DNA of 64,000 nucleotides from JADHLJ01 sp038118725 (GCA_038118725.1 JAYOIK010000014.1:1-64000), one strand, 5' to 3'; shown: positions 17,351-26,857, counted from the first letter of the stretch. Translations and numbers: made by a program. The notes: a model not told the origin generated them from the sequence alone.

Positions 17351-18340
17351 ATGACCGGCGATATACTGAAAATCGGGTTCATCGGCCTTGGCAATGTCGG
17401 CGGCAAGCTCGCCGGCAGCATTCTGCGCAACGGCTATGAGCTTACGGTGCGAGACCTCGACCGCGCCGCCGCCCAGCCGTTTCTCGACAAGGGCGCGCAT
17501 TGGGCCGACAGCCCGCGCGCCATGGCCGAGGCGTGTGACATGATTATAACCTGTCTGCCCAGCCCCGCGGCCTGTTCGGCGGTGATGGAAGCCGAGGACG
17601 GACTGATCGCCGGTCTCGGCGCCGGTAAGATCTGGGCCGAGATGTCGACCACCGACGAGAGCGAGGTTCGCCGCATCGCCGAACTTGTCCGGGCCAAGGG
17701 AGCCGAGGCGGTGGACTGCCCGGTATCCGGCGGCTGTCATCGGGCGGCGACCGGCAATATATCGATTTTCGCGGGGTGTACCCGCCCCACCTTCGAGCGT
17801 ACCCTGCCGGTGTTGAAATCCATGGGCCGACGGATTCTGCATACCGGCGATATCGGTTCCGCCTCGACCTTGAAGGTGATGACCAACTACCTTGCCACGG
17901 CGAATCTGATCACCGTCTGCGAGGCCCTGACCACGGCCAAGGCCGCCGGCATGGATCTCAACACCACCTACGAGGCGATCAAGATCTCCTCCGGCACCTC
18001 CTTCGTGCACGAGACCGAGAGTCAGGTGATCCTTAACGGTTCACGTGACATCAACTTCACCATGGATCTCGTGTCCAAGGACATTGGCCTGTTCCAGGAC
18101 ATCGCCGAACGCGCCGGCGTGCCCCTGGAGGTCTCGCCCCTATTGATAGAAATCTTCAAGGACGGCGAGAAGCGTTACGGACCACGCGAGTGGTCGCCGA
18201 ATATTATCAAGCGGCTGGAGGACGCCACCGGTCTCGACATCACCGCCCCCGGCTTTCCCGATGAAATGGTAGACGACGAACCCGAGGAGCCGGGCTACGA
18301 GGTTATTCCCACGGGTCTGTCGCGCGCGGCGGCTGTCTAG
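17351..18340 (+). CDS. NAD(P)-dependent beta-hydroxyacid dehydrogenase family protein
   Basis: The 329-residue member of the 3-hydroxyisobutyrate/tartronate semialdehyde/6-phosphogluconate dehydrogenase superfamily has IGFIGLGNVGGKLAGSIL as the dinucleotide-binding fold. DCPVSGGCHRAATGNISIFA is the substrate-binding segment, and the catalytic Lys is in STLKVMTNYLATANL (about residue 178). It carries a C-terminal extension of about 35 residues beyond a typical 290-residue HIBADH, ending in an acidic stretch. It is a second, divergent relative of the mmsB-like gene at 47573 and is not in the valine cluster, so another beta-hydroxy acid is likely. It is convergent with lpxB. Confidence 0.88.
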   Translation: MTGDILKIGFIGLGNVGGKLAGSILRNGYELTVRDLDRAAAQPFLDKGAHWADSPRAMAEACDMIITCLPSPAACSAVMEAEDGLIAGLGAGKIWAEMSTTDESEVRRIAELVRAKGAEAVDCPVSGGCHRAATGNISIFAGCTRPTFERTLPVLKSMGRRILHTGDIGSASTLKVMTNYLATANLITVCEALTTAKAAGMDLNTTYEAIKISSGTSFVHETESQVILNGSRDINFTMDLVSKDIGLFQDIAERAGVPLEVSPLLIEIFKDGEKRYGPREWSPNIIKRLEDATGLDITAPGFPDEMVDDEPEEPGYEVIPTGLSRAAAV

Positions 18341-18374
18341 ACAGGTTTCCTCGAACCACCGAAAGCTTCCCGGC

Positions 18375-19589
18375 TTATTGCCTCGACGTCATCCCGATCG
18401 CGTCGAGCACCGCGCGAGCGGCGGAAATCGACGCGGTCTCGTCGCCGGCGCGCAGTAACCGGGCGACTTCGTCCGCCGCCTTGATCTGCTCGGCCCTGGC
18501 GGTACCGTCATCCAACAAGCGGGTAACCGCCACGCCCAAGGCATCGGGCGTACATTCGCTCTGGATGAAGAGTGGCAGGATCTGGCGTTCCAGAATGCGA
18601 TTGGTCAGGATCACCGAGTCCCGATTGACCAACAGGTGCCCGATCGGAACCGTCAAGGGATTGACCCTGTAAGCGACCACCGTCGGCACTCGCGCCAAGG
18701 ACAATTCCAGGGTCACCGTCCCCGAGGTCGCCAGCGCGACATCACTGGTGGCGAAGGCATCCGCCTTATAGGCGACATCGCGCACCACGGAGACTGGCGT
18801 CGTCCAATCCGCGATACTCGTCTCGACGATATCCGCCACCACCGAGACGGTCGGAACGACGGCGTGAAGTTTTGGATATCGGGCCCTCAAACGTTCGACC
18901 GTGCGCCCGAAGACGGGCAACAATCGCTTGACCTCGCCCGGTCGCGAACCCGGCAATACCGCGATGACCGTTGCATCGCCGGGTATTCCGAACCGCCCTC
19001 TGAAGGCCGCGCCGTCGCCGAGGGGTTGATCGACCGCCGGGTGGCCGATGAAGGTAGTGGCCAGGCCGTGCCGCAGAAAATACGGGGGCTCGAACGGGAA
19101 TAGAACCAGAAGATGGTCGAGGAACCTGGAAATCACCTTCGCGCGCCCCGGCCGCCAGGCCCAGACCGTCGGAGCGACCATATGGATGAGAGGGATTCTC
19201 TCGCCTCCCGCCTCGCGGCGTTTGCGCAAGCGCCGCGCCACGCGCATCGTGAAGGCCTTGGAGTCGATGGTAATCAAGGCGACCGGTCGGCTCCGAACCA
19301 CGTCCTCCACCGTCTCGGCTACCCGACGGAGCAAACGCGGCGCGTGCGGCAGGATCTCGAACACCCCCATCACCGCCATTTCCGAGATCGGGAAGAGGCT
19401 ATCCAGTCCCTCCTCGGCCATGCGGTCACCGCCGACGCCGACAAAGCGCGCGCGACCGCCGGTCAATTGCTTTAACCCGCGCATCAAACCGGCGCCGAGC
19501 ACGTCACCAGAGGCCTCGCCGGCAATGATGTAAAAAAGTGGGCCGCCTTCTCCACTTTCGATCGTGGGCCCGCTCACGTCACGGCTCAC
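18375..19589 (-). CDS. lpxB: Lipid-A-disaccharide synthase
   Basis: LpxB condenses UDP-2,3-diacylglucosamine with 2,3-diacylglucosamine-1-phosphate to give the lipid A disaccharide, at the inner membrane surface. The 404-residue protein (GT19) opens with IIAGEASGDVLGAGLMRGL and continues with GVGGDRMAEEGLDSLFPISE. HMVAPTVWAWRPGRAK and VLPGSRPGEVKRLLPVF follow, and the donor-site region contains ALATSGTVTLELSLARVPTV. The GTG start at 19589 overlaps the lpxI stop by four bases (GTGA), a sign of translational coupling. It is the last gene of the long envelope cluster. Confidence 0.97.
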   Translation of the reverse strand: MSRDVSGPTIESGEGGPLFYIIAGEASGDVLGAGLMRGLKQLTGGRARFVGVGGDRMAEEGLDSLFPISEMAVMGVFEILPHAPRLLRRVAETVEDVVRSRPVALITIDSKAFTMRVARRLRKRREAGGERIPLIHMVAPTVWAWRPGRAKVISRFLDHLLVLFPFEPPYFLRHGLATTFIGHPAVDQPLGDGAAFRGRFGIPGDATVIAVLPGSRPGEVKRLLPVFGRTVERLRARYPKLHAVVPTVSVVADIVETSIADWTTPVSVVRDVAYKADAFATSDVALATSGTVTLELSLARVPTVVAYRVNPLTVPIGHLLVNRDSVILTNRILERQILPLFIQSECTPDALGVAVTRLLDDGTARAEQIKAADEVARLLRAGDETASISAARAVLDAIGMTSRQ

Positions 19590-20413
19590 GTGTCGACGCC
19601 GACCAGGAAGAGCCCGGCTTCCTCGGCCAACGCGCGCGCGCGATCAACTTCCAGGAGCAAGGTGGAACCGGCCTCGACCGCGATCCCGCGAAACCCCGCC
19701 GCGCTGGCGTTCAATACCGTATCCGGCCCCACCGTCGGCATGTCGGCGCGGCGTTCCTGACCGGGTTTGCTGATCTTAACGAGCACCGGGCCGGCACCCG
19801 CCCTCGCCAAAACGCCCGCGCGCTCAATCATCGCGTCCGTCCCCTCGATCGCCTCAACGGCAAGCACAAGACCTTCCTGGACCGCGATGCCTTGGCCGAC
19901 ATCGACCGGCCCTAGATGCTTGAGAACATCAATACCGCGCCGGATATCCGACCACGCGGGCGCATCCGGCTCCGCTCCGGCGATCGGCCCCGACCGCGCG
20001 AGGACACCGCCTAGAATTTGATCAACGCCAATCACCCTGAGACCGTCCGACTCAATCTCCGCGACGAGAACCGAGAGCAGTCCGTCATCCCCGAGCACCT
20101 TGCGGCCGGCGCGGAATAACAGCTTGGCGCCGCGGCCGTCGATATCCAAGGACGACAAGGTCGGACGCTTGATCGGGCCCGCCATGACCACATCCTCGAC
20201 ACCAGCGCCAAGCATGGCGTCCATGGTGTCCTGAATACGGCCCAGCCTGATCCAGACGTGATCAAGCCCCTCAACCGTCTCGCTCGGCGTGATCCCCTCG
20301 AAGGCGATCACGAATACACCGCCGCCGGCCTCAAGATGAGTATCGGCGAGCCGCCTGGGCAAGACGCCGCCGCCCGCGATGATGCCAAGCTTGCGGACGG
20401 CGTTAGTCGGCAT
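19586..20413 (-). CDS. lpxI: UDP-2,3-diacylglucosamine diphosphatase LpxI
   Basis: LpxI hydrolyses UDP-2,3-diacylglucosamine to lipid X. It replaces LpxH in most alphaproteobacteria and attacks the alpha-phosphate. The 275-residue protein has the DUF1009 features: LGIIAGGGVLPRRLADTH at the N-terminus, RLGRIQDTMDAMLGAGVEDV, and VMAGPIKRPTLSSLDIDGR. The C-terminal half has VDVGQGIAVQEGLVLAVEAI, EGTDAMIERAG, and the GPVLVKISKPGQERRADMPT segment where catalytic Asp and Lys residues lie. It lies between lpxA (11-base overlap) and lpxB (4-base overlap), the standard arrangement. Confidence 0.95.
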   Translation of the reverse strand: MPTNAVRKLGIIAGGGVLPRRLADTHLEAGGGVFVIAFEGITPSETVEGLDHVWIRLGRIQDTMDAMLGAGVEDVVMAGPIKRPTLSSLDIDGRGAKLLFRAGRKVLGDDGLLSVLVAEIESDGLRVIGVDQILGGVLARSGPIAGAEPDAPAWSDIRRGIDVLKHLGPVDVGQGIAVQEGLVLAVEAIEGTDAMIERAGVLARAGAGPVLVKISKPGQERRADMPTVGPDTVLNASAAGFRGIAVEAGSTLLLEVDRARALAEEAGLFLVGVDT

Positions 20414-21218
20414 CGTCCCTCGGCTGACAGATCGAGCGGCTGGAATCCTCGCGAATGAAGTCCACGATCTCCATGACCGCCGCCTGATCGCCCTCCGCCT
20501 CGGCGACCGCGTCGACGCGCTCCTGAAGGGTGCCGGTCGTGGCGAACATCGCCTTGTAGGCGCGCCTCAACCCGTCGATCTGTTCCCGTGTGAAGCCCCG
20601 GCGGCGCATGCCGATGATGTTGAGCCCAGCGAGCCGTGCCCTGTCACCTTTGACGGAGCCGTAGGGGATCACGTCATGCTCGACCCCGGTCATCCCGCCA
20701 ACGATGGCGTGGGTGCCGATCCGCGCGAACTGGTGCACCGCCGACAACCCGCCCAAGATGGCGAAGGACCCGACCGTGACATGCCCGCCCAGTGTCGCGT
20801 TGTTCGCCAAGATCACATTGTCCCCAACGATACAGTCATGCGCCACATGGGCACCGACCATGAATAGCCCACCGTCCCCGACGGAGGTAAGCATGCCCCC
20901 ACCCTCGGTGCCGGGGTTCATGGTTACATGCTCGCGGATCATGTTGCGCGCGCCGATCACGAGGCGCGAGGGCTCGCCGTGATATTTTAGATCCTGCGGT
21001 TGGGAACCGATGGAGGCGAAGGAAAAGATCTCCGTGGCATCGCCGATCTGGGTCCGCCCGGTGACCACGGCATGCGGATGGATCTTGACGCCGTCGCCGA
21101 GCACGACATCGGGACCGATCACCGCATAGGCGCCGACCCGAGTATCGGCGCCAAGCGTCGCGCCCTCCTCGATGATCGCGGTGGGATGAATGTTCTGGCT
21201 TGAAGAGGCGGATGACAT
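20403..21218 (-). CDS. lpxA: UDP-N-acetylglucosamine acyltransferase
   Basis: LpxA transfers a 3-hydroxyacyl chain from ACP to the 3-OH of UDP-GlcNAc, the first step of lipid A synthesis. The 271-residue protein has about ten hexapeptide repeats of a left-handed beta-helix (IHPTAIIEEGATLGADTRVG onward). The catalytic His is in GAHVAHDCIVGDN and the substrate loop in SIGSQPQDLKYHGEPS. A helical C-terminal domain follows (RRRGFTREQIDGLRRAYKAM). ATG 21218 shares one base with the fabZ stop (TGATG). A longer frame to 21446 runs antisense-free through fabZ and is not used. Confidence 0.96.
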   Translation of the reverse strand: MSSASSSQNIHPTAIIEEGATLGADTRVGAYAVIGPDVVLGDGVKIHPHAVVTGRTQIGDATEIFSFASIGSQPQDLKYHGEPSRLVIGARNMIREHVTMNPGTEGGGMLTSVGDGGLFMVGAHVAHDCIVGDNVILANNATLGGHVTVGSFAILGGLSAVHQFARIGTHAIVGGMTGVEHDVIPYGSVKGDRARLAGLNIIGMRRRGFTREQIDGLRRAYKAMFATTGTLQERVDAVAEAEGDQAAVMEIVDFIREDSSRSICQPRDDAD

Positions 21219-21694
21219 CAGCTGTCCACGATCATGGCGGAAAACACGGCTTCGGCAACCAGGGCGCCATCGACACGCGCCTTGCCGGAGAATTTCCAGA
21301 CCGGCCCGCGATTGCGTTGTTTTTCGACGTCGACCTCCAACTGATCCCCCGGCACCACGGGCTTGCGGAATCGGGCATTGTCGACGGTCATGAAGTAAAC
21401 CAGCTTGCCCTCGGCTTCCTCGCCCAATGTCGCGACCACCAGGCACCCCGCGGTCTGAGCCATCGCCTCGATGATCAGCACGCCCGGCATCACCGGACGG
21501 TTCGGAAAATGGCCGTCGAAATGCGGTTCGTTCACCGAAACGTTCTTGAGTCCGATCGCGCGCTTGTCGAATTCAATCGATCTGATCTTATCGATCATCA
21601 GGAACGGATAGCGGTGCGGAATCAATTCCTTGATCCGGTTTACATCGATGTCCTCGATGTCGGGAACGCCCCGCGCGGTACTGTCCTCGGCCAT
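21218..21694 (-). CDS. fabZ: (3R)-hydroxyacyl-ACP dehydratase
   Basis: FabZ dehydrates 3-hydroxyacyl-ACP in fatty acid elongation and competes with LpxA/LpxD for that pool, which explains its place between their genes. The 158-residue hotdog-fold protein has RIKELIPHRYPFLMIDKI near the start. The catalytic His is in EPHFDGHFPNRPVMPGVLII, and the Glu in the EAMAQTAG helix that follows. The C-terminal strands contain FRKPVVPGDQLEVDVE. A short N-terminal extension of about 15 residues precedes the core. Start ATG 21694 lies two bases beyond the lpxD stop. Confidence 0.96.
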   Translation of the reverse strand: MAEDSTARGVPDIEDIDVNRIKELIPHRYPFLMIDKIRSIEFDKRAIGLKNVSVNEPHFDGHFPNRPVMPGVLIIEAMAQTAGCLVVATLGEEAEGKLVYFMTVDNARFRKPVVPGDQLEVDVEKQRNRGPVWKFSGKARVDGALVAEAVFSAMIVDS

Positions 21695-21696
21695 TG

Positions 21697-22737
21697 CTAA
21701 CTGTCCTCTTGATCACTCTTGTCAACGCGTCGCCCAAGCGCCTTGACCGCGGCGACCTGGCGACGAAACTCTCGCATCGGAACCGTCGGAGAGCCGCCCA
21801 TGCGCGCGCCCGCCGGTATGGTCTTGGCGACGCCGGATTGCGCCGCGACCTGAGCGCCGGTCCCTATCGTGATGTGTCCGGCCACCCCGACCTGGCCGCC
21901 CAGAACCACATGATCTTCCAGTTTAGTGCTTCCCGCGATACCGACCTGGGCGACAATGATGCAGCCCTTGCCGATCTCGACATTGTGACCGATCTGCACA
22001 AGGTTATCGATCATGGTGCCCCGGCCAATCGTCGTGTCGGGTCCCGCGCCCCGGTCCACGGTGGTATTCGCGCCGACTTCAACATCGTCCTCGATGATCA
22101 CACGGCCGAGTTGCGGCATCTTCAGCGGCCCGGAGGCATCGACCTCGAAGCCGAAACCGGGCTGTCCGATACGCGCGCCGGGATAGATCAAACAGCGCTC
22201 ACCGATGTCACAATGCGAGAGCGATGCATTGGCGTCGATCCGTGTTCCAGAGCCGATCGTCACGCCCTTTCCGATAACCGCGTTCGGGCCGATCCAGACG
22301 CCGTCTCCGATTTCCACATCATCGCCAATAACGGCGCCCGCGTCGACGCGACAATCCCGACCTAGCGTCGCGCTCTCGGAGACGACGGCGCTTGGATGAA
22401 TGCCGGGTTCGGTCATGTCATCGGGATGGAAAAGTCGCGACATGCGAGCAAAGTTGCGCCTAGGGCGGTCGGTGACCAGCAGGATCAGATCCGCCGGCGC
22501 CCGATCGACGAAGGCCTCCGCCACGAAACAGGCGGTGGCTTTGGTGTCCCCCAGCGCGGAAAGATAGCGCCGGTTCTCAAGAAATCCGAGTTCGCCCTTG
22601 ACCGCCCTGTCCAGCGCGGCGACATCGGTGATTTCAAGCGATGGATCCGGGCAGTTCCGTAGTTCCGCGCCCGTCATCTCGGCGATTTCGGCGAGCCGGT
22701 ACGGGCCGGCATATGGAAAGAACCGCCGGTCAGCCAT
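21697..22737 (-). CDS. lpxD: UDP-3-O-(3-hydroxyacyl)glucosamine N-acyltransferase
   Basis: LpxD adds the N-linked 3-hydroxyacyl chain, the third step of lipid A synthesis. The 346-residue protein has an N-terminal uridine-binding domain (about 1-105) followed by a left-handed beta-helix of hexapeptide repeats beginning IHPSAVVSESATLGRDCRVD. The motif GQPGFGFEVDASGPLKMPQ and the catalytic His region NLVQIGHNVEIGKGCIIVAQ are present. The C-terminal helix (MREFRRQVAAVKALGRRV) contacts ACP. It lies between the skp-like gene and fabZ with tight spacing. Confidence 0.96.
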   Translation of the reverse strand: MADRRFFPYAGPYRLAEIAEMTGAELRNCPDPSLEITDVAALDRAVKGELGFLENRRYLSALGDTKATACFVAEAFVDRAPADLILLVTDRPRRNFARMSRLFHPDDMTEPGIHPSAVVSESATLGRDCRVDAGAVIGDDVEIGDGVWIGPNAVIGKGVTIGSGTRIDANASLSHCDIGERCLIYPGARIGQPGFGFEVDASGPLKMPQLGRVIIEDDVEVGANTTVDRGAGPDTTIGRGTMIDNLVQIGHNVEIGKGCIIVAQVGIAGSTKLEDHVVLGGQVGVAGHITIGTGAQVAAQSGVAKTIPAGARMGGSPTVPMREFRRQVAAVKALGRRVDKSDQEDS

Positions 22738-22749
22738 GCGGTCGCTCCC

Positions 22750-23397
22750 TCACTGCTTCGCCGGCTCGAAAACCACGTCCACCTTGGAAATCTTCGCATT
22801 CAAACGCTTCAAGGCTTCTTGGGAGATTTCCAGCTTCTTCACCGCGATAACGATGGAACTCCGGAACAGCACGACGCCGGCCCCGGCCTCCTCGGCCAAT
22901 TCCGCGACAACGTGAAACAGCTCTTTCTGGACTTTATCCATCGCCTGATCGAGCGCCCGCTTGAGCTGTTGATTGCCGGCCTGAGCCTCCAGTTGCGCCT
23001 GGCGGACCCGATTTTGCAGATCCCTTGCTCGTTGCTCGAACGCATCAGCGGTTATGACCGGTCGCTGCTGCGCCAGAGCCTGCTGCTCTTCGCGGAGTTG
23101 TTTTTCTATCGTCGCGAATTGCGCGCGATATTCCTCGCGCCGGGCGTCGACGGTCTTTCGGATGTTCTTTGCGGCTTCCGATTGCGATAGAACGCCGCGA
23201 AAGTCGATCACGGCAACCGCAACGGGTTCAAGTTTCGGAATCGCCTGAGCGTCAGCCGAGACACTACCGGAAAAGACCGCGACCATGACAAGGACGGCGG
23301 CCAGAATTCCGCGCCGAACATCCCGGAAATCGGTTCTGCTCCACACCGCCCGTCTAAAACCTCGTACCGAAACTGAAACGTAGGAATTCTGTTTCAT
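22750..23397 (-). CDS. OmpH/Skp-family periplasmic chaperone
   Basis: The longest frame gives 215 residues and overlaps the end of bamA by 44 bases. A GTG at 23346 (starting VWSRTDFRDVRRGILAA) would give 198 residues without overlap and a cleaner signal peptide, and may be the real start. The signal peptide ends in VSADAQA. The mature part has VAVIDFRGVLSQSEAAKNIR and a long coiled coil (EQQALAQQRPVITADAFEQR onward), then a C-terminal strand with GVVLFRSS. Skp trimers shield unfolded outer-membrane proteins on the way to BamA, which matches its position directly after bamA. Confidence 0.88.
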   Translation of the reverse strand: MKQNSYVSVSVRGFRRAVWSRTDFRDVRRGILAAVLVMVAVFSGSVSADAQAIPKLEPVAVAVIDFRGVLSQSEAAKNIRKTVDARREEYRAQFATIEKQLREEQQALAQQRPVITADAFEQRARDLQNRVRQAQLEAQAGNQQLKRALDQAMDKVQKELFHVVAELAEEAGAGVVLFRSSIVIAVKKLEISQEALKRLNAKISKVDVVFEPAKQ

Positions 23398-25684
23398 CCC
23401 TATCCTCTTTCGACAATGCCGAGGTCAAATCAATCCGGATCAGACCAAACGCCGTAGACCAGCCCAGCCCCGCGCCCGCCGTGATGCGAATCGCGCTTGA
23501 ATCGAATATATCCGATCCTTTGCTATCGATGTTCCACAAACTGCCGACATCGGTGAACACCGAAGCCTTGAAACCCAGATCGTCCGGCAGGCCGAGCGGA
23601 AACGAGAATTCCGCGGTCCCGACATAGAAAGTGTTCCCGCCGAGCGCGTCGTCCGTGTTGATATCGCGTGGACCAATGCCCGAGGTCGCGAAACCTCGGA
23701 ATTGCTGGCCGCCGATGAAGAATCGTTCCGCGATTCCAATGTCCTGGCCCAGGCCGAGCACATGCCCTCCCTCGAACAGGAAGCTCAAAACCTTGTCCTC
23801 GAGGACCGGGATGTAATAGCCACTTCTCACGCGCGCCCGCGCCAGCCTGGTGTCTCCCCCGAGCCCCGCCAGATCGGTGGTCAAGCTAACCACATAACCC
23901 TCTGTCGGGTCATTGCGGTTGTCGCGTTTGTCATAGCTCAAGGTTTGGCTGATCTGCGAGACCGTCGTCTTACCTTCCTGGTCCCGGATAAAGCGCGAGG
24001 CGTCCGCCTTCACGTTGCGGATCTCGGTTTGTTTGTATTGATACCGTAGACTTTGACGAAGGTCCGGGGCCAGGGTATAGCCGAGGCGAAGCGCGCCGCC
24101 CGCCTTGCGTTCATCAAAGGAACTGTCATCCTGACGGTCTCGGGTGACTTGGAAAAGGTCAAAGCCGGCCGCCACATCCCGGTTCAGAAAATACGGTTCG
24201 GTAAAGCCGATATCGAACTCCTGACGCGTCGCGGACCCTTGGAAGCGAAAGCTTAGGTTCTGCCCCCGTCCCAACAGGTTACGCTCGCTGATGCCGATAT
24301 CACCAAGGGCCCCGTCCAGCGACGAGAACCCAACACCAAGCGAAACCTGGCCGGTGGATTGTTCCTCGATAGCGACCTTGATGACTGTCTTATCCGGCGC
24401 GCTACCTTCGACATTGTTGATCTTGGCTGATTTGAAGAACCCGAGATTGCCGATACGACGACGCGACCGACGCAGCTTCGAGGTATTGAAGGCGTCGCCC
24501 TCGACCAGTTGAAACTCCCGTCGGACGACCTTGTCGAGAGTTCGCACATTCCCCTCGATATCAATTCGCTCAACGTAGACGCGAGCGCCCTCGGCCACCT
24601 GGAAGGTAAGGTCGATCATCCGGTCGTCGCGACGTTGATTGACCTTGGGCCTGATGTTGACGAACGCGTAACCGAGCGTTCCGATCTCGTCCGTCAATTT
24701 ATCAATGGAATTGTCAACTTCGTTGGCGTCGTACCATTCGTCGGGGATCATCGTGACCAGGGGTAGTAAGGCCGCCTTGTCGACCCGCTTCAGGTTCACG
24801 TCGATATCAATTTCACCGACCCGGTAGCGCTCCCCCTCCTCAATCGTGAAGGTAACGACGAAATCCTCGCGATCCGGCGTCAGTTCCGCGACCGCCGACA
24901 CCACCTTGAAATCGGCATAACCATTCTCGAGGTAGAAGCGCCGCAACAGCTCGCGGTCAAAACTAAGGCGGTCGGGGTCATAGGTATCCGTGGTGGTCAG
25001 CAAACGCCAGAACGCGTATTCCTTGGTCTGGATCACGTCCTTCAGATCAGAGTCCGAGAATTTTCGGTTCCCGATGAAGGAAAGACCGCGGATCCGATTG
25101 AGCGGTCCCTCGTCGATCTCAAAGACCAGGTCGACGCGGTTCTGTTCCAACTGAATGACCTTCGGCTGAATCTCCGTCGCGAATCGACCGCTCAGACGAT
25201 AGACATCCAAGATCCTTTGAACGTCCTGCTGAACTTTCGTGCGGGTGAAGACCAACCGTGGCCGCAATTGAATTTCGCGCTGGAGATCCTCTGTTTCGAT
25301 GCGGTTGTTGCCCTCGAACGCCACCCGGTTGATCACCGGGTTTTCGACCACCGCGACCACCAGCCGACCGCCCTCGCGACGCATGGTCACATCGGCGAAC
25401 AACCCCGTTCCGAACAGTACCTTCAACGACCGGTCGAGGCGGTCCGGATCGAAAGTGTCTCCCGGCGCCACCAGCAGATAAGACTCAACGGTTTGCGGAT
25501 CAATCCGCTGTGAGCCCGTCACCTCTATGGATTCAATGAGACCGCTTTGCGCCATCGCCGGCGTTGCCTGGAAAGAAATCAGTCCGGCAACGAGAGCGAG
25601 CGCCAGCAGCCCCCTTCGAGCCAATGGGAACGGGATGCCCCATCGAGCGGTCGCGAAAATCGATCTCATCATTTCTCGCGCCAC
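23354..25684 (-). CDS. bamA: Outer membrane protein assembly factor BamA
   Basis: BamA folds and inserts beta-barrel proteins into the outer membrane. The 776-residue precursor has a signal peptide ending ATPAMA (about residue 45). Five POTRA repeats follow (about 48-445; the first begins LIESIEVTGSQRIDPQTVES), then a 16-strand barrel. The barrel contains DIGISERNLLGRGQNLSFRF, FIGGQQFRGFATSGIGPRD (the loop 6 region), and it ends RFSFGTRF with the terminal Phe of outer-membrane barrels. Start GTG 25684, or ATG at 25672 or 25669, since the N-terminus is uncertain. It lies between rseP and skp, the usual order. Confidence 0.97.
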   Translation of the reverse strand: MAREMMRSIFATARWGIPFPLARRGLLALALVAGLISFQATPAMAQSGLIESIEVTGSQRIDPQTVESYLLVAPGDTFDPDRLDRSLKVLFGTGLFADVTMRREGGRLVVAVVENPVINRVAFEGNNRIETEDLQREIQLRPRLVFTRTKVQQDVQRILDVYRLSGRFATEIQPKVIQLEQNRVDLVFEIDEGPLNRIRGLSFIGNRKFSDSDLKDVIQTKEYAFWRLLTTTDTYDPDRLSFDRELLRRFYLENGYADFKVVSAVAELTPDREDFVVTFTIEEGERYRVGEIDIDVNLKRVDKAALLPLVTMIPDEWYDANEVDNSIDKLTDEIGTLGYAFVNIRPKVNQRRDDRMIDLTFQVAEGARVYVERIDIEGNVRTLDKVVRREFQLVEGDAFNTSKLRRSRRRIGNLGFFKSAKINNVEGSAPDKTVIKVAIEEQSTGQVSLGVGFSSLDGALGDIGISERNLLGRGQNLSFRFQGSATRQEFDIGFTEPYFLNRDVAAGFDLFQVTRDRQDDSSFDERKAGGALRLGYTLAPDLRQSLRYQYKQTEIRNVKADASRFIRDQEGKTTVSQISQTLSYDKRDNRNDPTEGYVVSLTTDLAGLGGDTRLARARVRSGYYIPVLEDKVLSFLFEGGHVLGLGQDIGIAERFFIGGQQFRGFATSGIGPRDINTDDALGGNTFYVGTAEFSFPLGLPDDLGFKASVFTDVGSLWNIDSKGSDIFDSSAIRITAGAGLGWSTAFGLIRIDLTSALSKEDRDETEFLRFSFGTRF

Positions 25685-25688
25685 GTCC

Positions 25689-26822
25689 CTAGCTGAACAA
25701 CGAGCCGAAGAACTCGATAACCTTGAGTTGTACGATATCGTTCCAAGTCACGAATAGCATCAGCCCAATGACTAGGGTGAAACCCACCTTGAAGGCCCAT
25801 TCCTGGATCCGTTCGCTCAACGGTCGCCCGAGTATCGCCTCCGCCAGATAAAACACAAGATGACCGCCATCCAAGACGGGAATGGGAAACAGATTAATCA
25901 GCCCGAGATTGATCGAAAGCAGAGCCGTGAACCAAATCGACGTCACCCAGCCGGCATCCGCGACGGTGCCCGAAAGTTGCGCGATCCTGAGCGGACCGCC
26001 CAATTCATCGGTGCCTCGGCTCCCGACGAACATCTGCCCCACGGCCTCTAGTGTTTGAAGCGTCATCGACCAGGTTTCGGAAGCGGCCATCGCGATCGAC
26101 TTCAACGGGCCGTGCTTGACCATCTCGCCGGGAACACCCCGCACCCCCAGCCTGCCGTGAGAGGCGACGGTTCCGAGCGCGTTCTCGGCCACGACCGTGT
26201 CCGGCGTGATGATCAGGGTTATCAATCGGCGATCCCGTTCGATCACGAATTCAAGCGGAACCCCTGGGTTTTGCATCACGATCCGGCGCAAGTCATCGAA
26301 CGCCGCGATCTCGGTCTCTCCGATCTGGACGATACGGTCATCCGGCAGAATGCCGGCGGTCTCGGCAGCGCTGTTCGCCGTAACCTCCGAGACCATCGGC
26401 GGCGCGTATCGTTGTCCGACGAACGTGTAGAGCCCCGCCAACAAGATTATCGCGAAAATAAAGTTCGCCGCCGGACCGGCCGCGACCACGGCCGAACGCT
26501 GTCCGAGACGCTTATGATGAAAGGAAACCGAACGCTCGTCGGCGCTCATCCGATCCAGGCCGTCACCGGGGGCGCTGGAGGCATCGGCGTCGCCGAACAT
26601 CTTGACGTAACCGCCAAGCGGAATCGCGGAAAATCGCCAACGCGTGCCCGCTCGGTCATTCCAGCCGAAAAGTTCCGGGCCGAAGCCGACGGAAAACACC
26701 TCGACGCGCACGCCATTCCAGCGCGCGACCAGGTAATGGCCCATCTCATGGACGAAAACCAACGCCGTCAAAATCGCCAGGAACGGCAGCAGGTTGTCCT
26801 TAAGGATGATCAGTAGATCCAT
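25689..26822 (-). CDS. rseP: Site-2 metalloprotease RseP
   Basis: The 377-residue inner-membrane zinc protease cleaves transmembrane segments such as anti-sigma factors and signal-peptide remnants. HEMGH (H25, E26, H29) lies in the first span. SVGFGPELFGWNDRAGTRWR follows as in RseP. One PDZ domain is visible (about 120-220, with AETAGILPDDRIVQIGETEI). The third zinc ligand region reads NLFPIPVLDGGHLVFYLAEA near residue 320. E. coli RseP has two PDZ repeats; one clear copy is seen here, as in several alphaproteobacteria. It lies between dxr and bamA, linking it to envelope biogenesis. Confidence 0.95.
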   Translation of the reverse strand: MDLLIILKDNLLPFLAILTALVFVHEMGHYLVARWNGVRVEVFSVGFGPELFGWNDRAGTRWRFSAIPLGGYVKMFGDADASSAPGDGLDRMSADERSVSFHHKRLGQRSAVVAAGPAANFIFAIILLAGLYTFVGQRYAPPMVSEVTANSAAETAGILPDDRIVQIGETEIAAFDDLRRIVMQNPGVPLEFVIERDRRLITLIITPDTVVAENALGTVASHGRLGVRGVPGEMVKHGPLKSIAMAASETWSMTLQTLEAVGQMFVGSRGTDELGGPLRIAQLSGTVADAGWVTSIWFTALLSINLGLINLFPIPVLDGGHLVFYLAEAILGRPLSERIQEWAFKVGFTLVIGLMLFVTWNDIVQLKVIEFFGSLFS

Positions 26823-26857
26823 GGGTCTCCAGTATATTTCCGTGCCATTGCCGTTGT

